DNA from: a bacterium
Lineage (GTDB): Bacteria; Blakebacterota; Blakebacteria; Blakebacterales; Blakebacteraceae
Direction of reading: 5' to 3'
NCBI GenBank assembly: GCA_025774615.1
Contig: JALGVQ010000037.1
Span: 1-16,572 of the forward strand
DNA: 16,572 nt
Each line of letters opens with the position of its first letter. Within the stretch, counting starts at the first letter, position 1. The notes beneath the pieces were generated by a model. That model saw only the letters and a list, made by a program, of their open reading frames with translations. It had not been told where the DNA came from and did no database searches. Both the position numbers and the translations under genes were made by a program. This document shows, piece after piece, positions 14,142-16,572 of the stretch.

Positions 14142-15836
14142 ATGGCGATAAAACTCGGACAGATGCTCCTGAAGGGAGGTGCCATTTCAGAGGAGCAGCT
14201 GGAGGAAGCCCTGAAGACGCAAAAAAGCCAGGGGGGCACACTTGGCAATAATCTGGTCAAGATGGGCATTCTCACCGAGGATGAAATCCTCAACTATCTG
14301 GGGACGCAGTTGAACGTTCCAGTCATCCAGCTGGTTCCCGAACAGCTCAGCATGGAAGTGGTCTCTATCATCCCGGCCGATGTGGCACACAAATTCAATG
14401 TTATCGCGGTCGAAAGAAACGGCAATACACTGACGGTCGCGGCTGCGGATCCCACCAATATTTTCGTACTCGATTCGATCAAGTTCGTCACCGGCCTGAA
14501 TGTGAAGCCCGCGATCGCCTCGGAAGGCCAGATCAAGGAGGCGATGGACAAATTTTACGCGCCTGCTGATAGTGCGGCCGAGAACATTGAAGATATTCTC
14601 CGTGATTTCGGGGATGAAGAACTGGAAGTTCTGGCGGAAGAGGATGAGATAGAGGAAGACGCCCTTGCGGCGGCGATCACCGACGCTCCCCTGGTCCGAC
14701 TGGTCGACTCACTCATCATCGACGCCATCAAGCGGGGCGCCTCCGATATCCATATCGAGCCCTACGAACGGGCGGTACGTGTGCGTTACCGTATCGACGG
14801 CACATTGATCGAGATGTCACCGATCCCCTTCCGGTTGAAGGCAGCTGTGATATCCCGGATCAAGATCATGTCGGAGCTCGACATCTCCGAACGACGGATA
14901 CCACAGGACGGCCGCATCAAGGTGAAGACCGGAGGAAAAGCCGTCGATCTGCGGGTATCGATCCTGCCGGTGATTTTCGGGGAGAAGGTCGTCATGCGTA
15001 TCCTCGACGCGGGCAACCTCTCCCTCGATCTTGCAAAGCTCGGGTATACCGATAAGGCGCTGGCAGATTTCATGAACGGCATCCAGCAGCCGTACGGGAT
15101 GGTGCTGGTGACCGGACCGACCGGTTCGGGAAAATCAACGACACTCTACTCAGCCATGAGCCTTCTCAACGAGCCCGACACCAACATCATGACCGCTGAG
15201 GACCCGGTGGAATACAACATGTCGGGGATCAACCAGGTCCACGTCCGAACCGAAATCGGTCTGACGTTCGCGGCCGCGCTCAGGTCGTTTCTTCGTCAGG
15301 ATCCCAATATCATCATGGTGGGTGAGATCCGTGACCTTGAGACAGCCGAGATCGCCATCAAGGCCGCGCTCACCGGGCACCTCGTACTTTCGACCCTGCA
15401 TACCAATGACGCCGCCAGCACCATCAACCGTATGCTCGATATGGGCGTTGCTCCGTTCCTGCTTGCATCTTCGCTCAACGTGATCCAGGCACAGCGGCTG
15501 TTGCGAAGGCTCTGCGGCGAGTGCAAGGAGCCTGATGTGCTCACGAAGGAACAGGCGGAAATGCTCGATATGCCCGAAGAGGCAGGAGCTGAGATCATGA
15601 AGCCGGTCGGTTGCGCGGTCTGCAATCGAACCGGATACAAGGGACGGACCGGTGCTTATGAAGTGCTCCCGATGATCTCGGAGATCAAGCAGATGATCCT
15701 CGACTCAGCAAACAGCATGCAGATCAAGGACAAGGCCGTGGAGCTGGGGATGCTCAGCCTGCGCGGTGACGCCGTCCAGAAGATGAAGGCAGGAATCACC
15801 TCCTTCGAAGAGGTGGTCCGCGAGACGATCGAGTAG
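14142..15836 (+). CDS. pilB: Type IV pilus assembly ATPase PilB (GspE/PilB family)
   Basis: 564-residue cytoplasmic hexameric motor that powers pilus extension. The N-terminal GspE-II/MshEN-type domain (about 1-140) begins MAIKLGQMLLKGGAISEEQL, and an acidic linker follows (about 157-175). The ATPase core contains RVRYRIDG (213-220), Walker A GPTGSGKST (325-333), the Asp box region TAEDPVEY (351-358), Walker B IIMVGEIRD (390-398, E395) and the His box TGHLVLSTLHTND (411-423). A zinc-binding C458-x2-C461...C491-x2-C494 set typical of PilB/GspE, and absent from PilT, follows. GspE of type II secretion is the main alternative; the adjacent pilT favours PilB. ATG 14142 is preceded by AGGG at 14131-14134; an upstream in-frame ATG (14034) lies inside the small ORF and adds a non-family N-terminus. 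Confidence 0.94.
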   Translation: MAIKLGQMLLKGGAISEEQLEEALKTQKSQGGTLGNNLVKMGILTEDEILNYLGTQLNVPVIQLVPEQLSMEVVSIIPADVAHKFNVIAVERNGNTLTVAAADPTNIFVLDSIKFVTGLNVKPAIASEGQIKEAMDKFYAPADSAAENIEDILRDFGDEELEVLAEEDEIEEDALAAAITDAPLVRLVDSLIIDAIKRGASDIHIEPYERAVRVRYRIDGTLIEMSPIPFRLKAAVISRIKIMSELDISERRIPQDGRIKVKTGGKAVDLRVSILPVIFGEKVVMRILDAGNLSLDLAKLGYTDKALADFMNGIQQPYGMVLVTGPTGSGKSTTLYSAMSLLNEPDTNIMTAEDPVEYNMSGINQVHVRTEIGLTFAAALRSFLRQDPNIIMVGEIRDLETAEIAIKAALTGHLVLSTLHTNDAASTINRMLDMGVAPFLLASSLNVIQAQRLLRRLCGECKEPDVLTKEQAEMLDMPEEAGAEIMKPVGCAVCNRTGYKGRTGAYEVLPMISEIKQMILDSANSMQIKDKAVELGMLSLRGDAVQKMKAGITSFEEVVRETIE

Positions 15837-15865
15837 CCCGCTACACCGGTCGCGGTAAGGAGAAC

Positions 15866-16572
15866 ATGGCTCAACTCAATCTGAAAACTCTCCTTGAGGA
15901 TATGGTATCCCGAAAAGGGAGTGATCTCCATCTGACCGTCGGCACTCCGCCCCAGATGCGGATCGATGGAGATCTCCAACCGATGGCGTCAATAGACCGC
16001 CTCGGTCCCGAAGAGACCCAGGCCCTGGCATACAGCGTCCTGACTGAGAAGCAGAAGAAGACGTTCGAGGAGACGATGGAACTCGACTTCTCGTTCGGTA
16101 TCAAGGGCCTGAGCCGTTTCAGGGGAAACCTCTTCATGCAGCGCGGCGCAGTCGCCGCGGTATTCAGGACCATCCCGTATGAGATCCTCTCGTTCGAAAC
16201 ACTCAAACTGCCGCCGATCGTCAAGGAACTCTCCGAGCGCCCGAACGGGCTGGTACTCATCACGGGTCCGACCGGATCGGGAAAGTCGACCACGCTGGCG
16301 GCCATGATCGACAGGATCAATGAAGAGGATCCGGTTCATATCCTAACCATCGAGGACCCGATCGAATTCGTGCACAATCACAAGTCCGCGATCGTCAATC
16401 AGCGACAGCTCGGCGCCGATACCCTCGGATTCAGTGCCGCCCTCCGCGCTGCTCTCCGTCAGGACCCCGACGTGGTTCTGATCGGTGAGATGCGTGATCT
16501 CGAGACGATCGAAGCCGCGCTCAGTATCGCCGAGACCGGTCACCTCGCCTTCGGTACGCTGCACACCAACTC
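15866..16572 (+). CDS. pilT: Type IV pilus retraction ATPase PilT, N-terminal 235 residues (cut by window edge)
   Basis: An open frame runs from the ATG at 15866 to the window edge with no stop, giving 235 of the usual 340-370 residues. The start LKTLLEDMVSRKGSDLHLTVG (6-26) is typical of PilT. Walker A GPTGSGKS is at 134-141, the Asp box IEDPIEF at 162-168, Walker B VVLIGEMRD at 203-211 and the His box TGHLAFGTLHTN at 224-235. GEMRDLETI and the lack of a cysteine pair set distinguish it from PilB. PilT drives pilus retraction for twitching and DNA uptake. PilU or another retraction paralogue is possible because the C-terminus is missing. TAAGGAG (15856-15862) precedes the ATG by only 3 nt. 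The 29-nt gap after pilB has no terminator, so the pair is probably cotranscribed. Confidence 0.94.
   Translation, partial: MAQLNLKTLLEDMVSRKGSDLHLTVGTPPQMRIDGDLQPMASIDRLGPEETQALAYSVLTEKQKKTFEETMELDFSFGIKGLSRFRGNLFMQRGAVAAVFRTIPYEILSFETLKLPPIVKELSERPNGLVLITGPTGSGKSTTLAAMIDRINEEDPVHILTIEDPIEFVHNHKSAIVNQRQLGADTLGFSAALRAALRQDPDVVLIGEMRDLETIEAALSIAETGHLAFGTLHTN

Noticed and set aside
13865-14293. 142-codon minus-strand open frame across the small ORF and pilB start
   Set aside because: It runs opposite two plus-strand genes with good ribosome binding sites and its product shows no known motif.

Overview
The window is GC-rich bacterial chromosome (roughly 58-60% GC by eye), almost entirely coding, with no gene-free stretch above 150 bases. 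I see no tRNA or rRNA gene, CRISPR array, insertion sequence, phage gene or clear intrinsic terminator. The proteins are bacterial core-genome families: purF, comM, recN, pgsA, uvrC, a XerD-like recombinase, a CCA-type nucleotidyltransferase, a site-2-like protease and the pilus ATPases pilB and pilT. A secreted M24 peptidase beside an SLC12-type carrier, an RNase II/R enzyme with a reduced architecture and several starts without a ribosome binding site suggest an environmental, perhaps uncultured, lineage (for example FCB or Gemmatimonadota-like). I cannot place it further from sequence alone.

Layout. Positions 1-1704 (minus strand) hold a secreted M24 metallopeptidase followed 9 nt later by the start of an SLC12-family transporter cut by the window edge. 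A 146-bp divergent control region (1705-1850) separates these from eleven genes that all point right: RNase II/R family exonuclease, purF, comM, recN, pgsA, uvrC, xerD-like, cca-like, M50 protease, a 68-residue single-pass membrane protein, pilB and the first two thirds of pilT. Apart from the 114-bp purF-comM and 54-bp M50-small ORF gaps, spacings are 31 nt or less or the genes overlap (recN/pgsA ATGA, uvrC/xerD TGATG). Long polycistronic transcripts are therefore likely.

Functionally, the left pair looks like extracytoplasmic peptide cleavage plus solute transport. The right cluster mixes RNA turnover and maturation (RNase, cca), purine synthesis (purF), membrane lipid synthesis (pgsA), DNA repair and recombination (comM, recN, uvrC, xerD) and type IV pilus motors (pilB, pilT). 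ComM and RecN together with pilus motors would fit natural transformation, but the DNA uptake genes themselves are not in view.

The coding content is mostly ordinary. The observations most worth a second look are regulatory: a near-perfect stem that buries the comM ribosome binding site, an 8+8-bp inverted repeat lying on the predicted -10 box of the RNase gene, and two genes (RNase and recN) with the same TATATT box ending 8 bases before an ATG that has no Shine-Dalgarno, suggesting near-leaderless mRNAs.
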